Of a stretch of DNA of 6,671 bases, positions 5,757 to 6,671 are shown one piece after another. The DNA comes from Actinomycetes bacterium (GTDB lineage Bacteria > Actinomycetota > Aquicultoria > CAJVYJ01 > JAUVQD01): contig DAOUYN010000050.1 in assembly GCA_030666075.1 (NCBI GenBank), forward strand, positions 1 through 6,671, written 5' to 3'. A program made the position numbers and the translations under genes. The notes beneath the pieces were generated by a model. That model did no database searches, was not told where the DNA came from, and saw only the letters and a list, made by a program, of their open reading frames with translations. Within the stretch, counting starts at the first letter, position 1; each line of letters starts with the position of its first letter.

Positions 5757-6671
5757 TTGTCGTTCATAGAAGGTCTTAAGTGCCGCGAGTGCGGTCGTGA
5801 GTATCCGATCGAGCCGATCCATGTCTGTGAGTTCTGTTTTGGTCCGCTCGAAGTCGTCTATAACTATGACGAGATCGCCGCAACGGTCAGCCGCGAGCAT
5901 ATCGAAAGCGGGCCGGCCTCTATCTGGCGATATGCGGAGCTTTTGCCCGTCAGTCAGGATGCTCCACGAGTAGATCTCGGTGTGGGTTTTTCTCCGCTGG
6001 TAAAGGCGGACAACCTCGGTCGCAAGCTGGGGCTTAACAATCTGTACGTGAAGAACGACACTCAGAACCCCACCTTTTCTTTTAAGGACCGGGTGGTTTC
6101 GGTGGCATTGACGCGGGCCCGGGAGTTCGGGTTCGATGTAGCTGCCTGTGCTTCGACCGGGAACCTGGCCAATTCCGTGGCGGCCCATGCCGCTAAAGCG
6201 GGCATGAAGGCATATGTCTTTATCCCTGCCGATCTGGAGCAAGGGAAAGTGCTGACGACCGCCGTATACGGTCCGAACCTGGTGTCAGTCGACGGCAACT
6301 ATGATGAAGTAAACCGTCTATGCGCCGAGATCGCCAGCGAATACAACTGGGCGTTCGTCAATGTCAATATCAGGCCGTACTATGCCGAGGGTTCGAAGAC
6401 GATCGCGTACGAGACAGCGGAGCAGCTGGGGTGGCGGGCGCCGGAACACGTGGTGCTGCCGGTGGCCGGAGGCACCCTGCTGCCGAAGGTCTGGAAGGGG
6501 TTCAGGGAACTACACGAGCTCGGGCTGATCCCCGAACTCCCGTCGCGGGTATACGCGGCACAGCCTGAGGGGTGCTCGCCTGTGGTGGACGCGATCCGGG
6601 AGGGAACTGACATCATTCGCCCGGTTCGCAGTCCTCAGACAATCGCTCTCTCCTTGGCCATCGGCAATCCG
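5757..6671 (+). CDS. thrC: threonine synthase family PLP enzyme, 3'-truncated by window edge
   Basis: The first 305 residues of a fold-type II PLP enzyme; threonine synthase converts O-phosphohomoserine to threonine and phosphate in the cytoplasm. The start is the TTG at 5757, 5 nt after AAAGG (5747-5751), giving the family N terminus MSFIEGLKCRECG. A zinc-ribbon-like pair of CxxC motifs (Cys9/Cys12 and Cys24/Cys27) precedes the catalytic domain. NPTFSFKDR carries the PLP-binding Lys110; ASTGNLANSVAAHAAKAG (about 134-151) is the phosphate-binding/substrate loop; LPVAGGTLLPKVWKGF (about 236-251) is the glycine-rich segment. The reading frame stays open to the last base. The gene is directly controlled by the SAM riboswitch and terminator upstream, which is unusual for pure threonine synthesis. 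A paralogue making homocysteine from O-phosphohomoserine is a possible alternative that the missing 3' neighbours would help decide. Confidence 0.93.
   Translation, partial: MSFIEGLKCRECGREYPIEPIHVCEFCFGPLEVVYNYDEIAATVSREHIESGPASIWRYAELLPVSQDAPRVDLGVGFSPLVKADNLGRKLGLNNLYVKNDTQNPTFSFKDRVVSVALTRAREFGFDVAACASTGNLANSVAAHAAKAGMKAYVFIPADLEQGKVLTTAVYGPNLVSVDGNYDEVNRLCAEIASEYNWAFVNVNIRPYYAEGSKTIAYETAEQLGWRAPEHVVLPVAGGTLLPKVWKGFRELHELGLIPELPSRVYAAQPEGCSPVVDAIREGTDIIRPVRSPQTIALSLAIGNP

Noticed and set aside
5703..6298. Minus-strand open frames opposite the threonine synthase gene
   Set aside because: The plus-strand frame encodes the zinc-ribbon cysteines and PLP lysine motif and is open to the edge; the antisense frames are shadows.

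Overview
The window carries six genes that can be followed to a stop codon (one entering from the left edge), the 5' part of a seventh, and one clear cis-regulatory RNA. The host looks like a moderately GC-rich bacterium of Gram-positive descent. The reasons are a SAM-I (S-box) riboswitch with an intrinsic terminator, a sortase-fold protein, an L,D-transpeptidase carried on Ig-like modules, a stand-alone BioY, and frequent GTG/TTG starts with good Shine-Dalgarno (SD) sequences. A deep-branching Actinomycetota lineage is my best guess, at low confidence. No mobile element, tRNA, rRNA or CRISPR array is visible.

Layout. (1) At 2-1213 (+), the C-terminal part of an envelope protein has three Ig-like modules and a YkuD L,D-transpeptidase domain. 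(2) At 1368-3887 (+), a tight cluster with gaps of 9, 29 and 16 nt holds lemA, htpX, a 109-residue protein of unknown function and a membrane-anchored sortase-fold protein. The last has the family's His and Arg but Ser where the catalytic Cys should be, and contains no cysteine at all. (3) At 4468-3893 (-), a divergent BioY-type ECF transporter S component converges on the sortase gene and is transcribed from an extended -10 promoter. (4) At about 4624-5466 (+), an unrecognised secreted protein has a signal peptide and a C-terminal membrane anchor. (5) At 5525-5740, a promoter, SAM-I aptamer and perfect 11-bp terminator precede a threonine-synthase-family gene (TTG start at 5757) that runs off the right edge.

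How it fits together. Most genes concern the cell envelope: peptidoglycan cross-linking (L,D-transpeptidase), membrane protein quality control (HtpX, with LemA as its usual partner), a sortase-like protein, and a surface-exposed anchored protein. The other two concern cofactor and amino-acid supply: BioY for biotin uptake, and a PLP enzyme of O-phosphohomoserine metabolism switched off by SAM. The two most unusual points are the Cys-less sortase and the placing of a 'threonine synthase' under methionine/SAM control. The second raises the possibility that the enzyme serves homocysteine rather than threonine synthesis.
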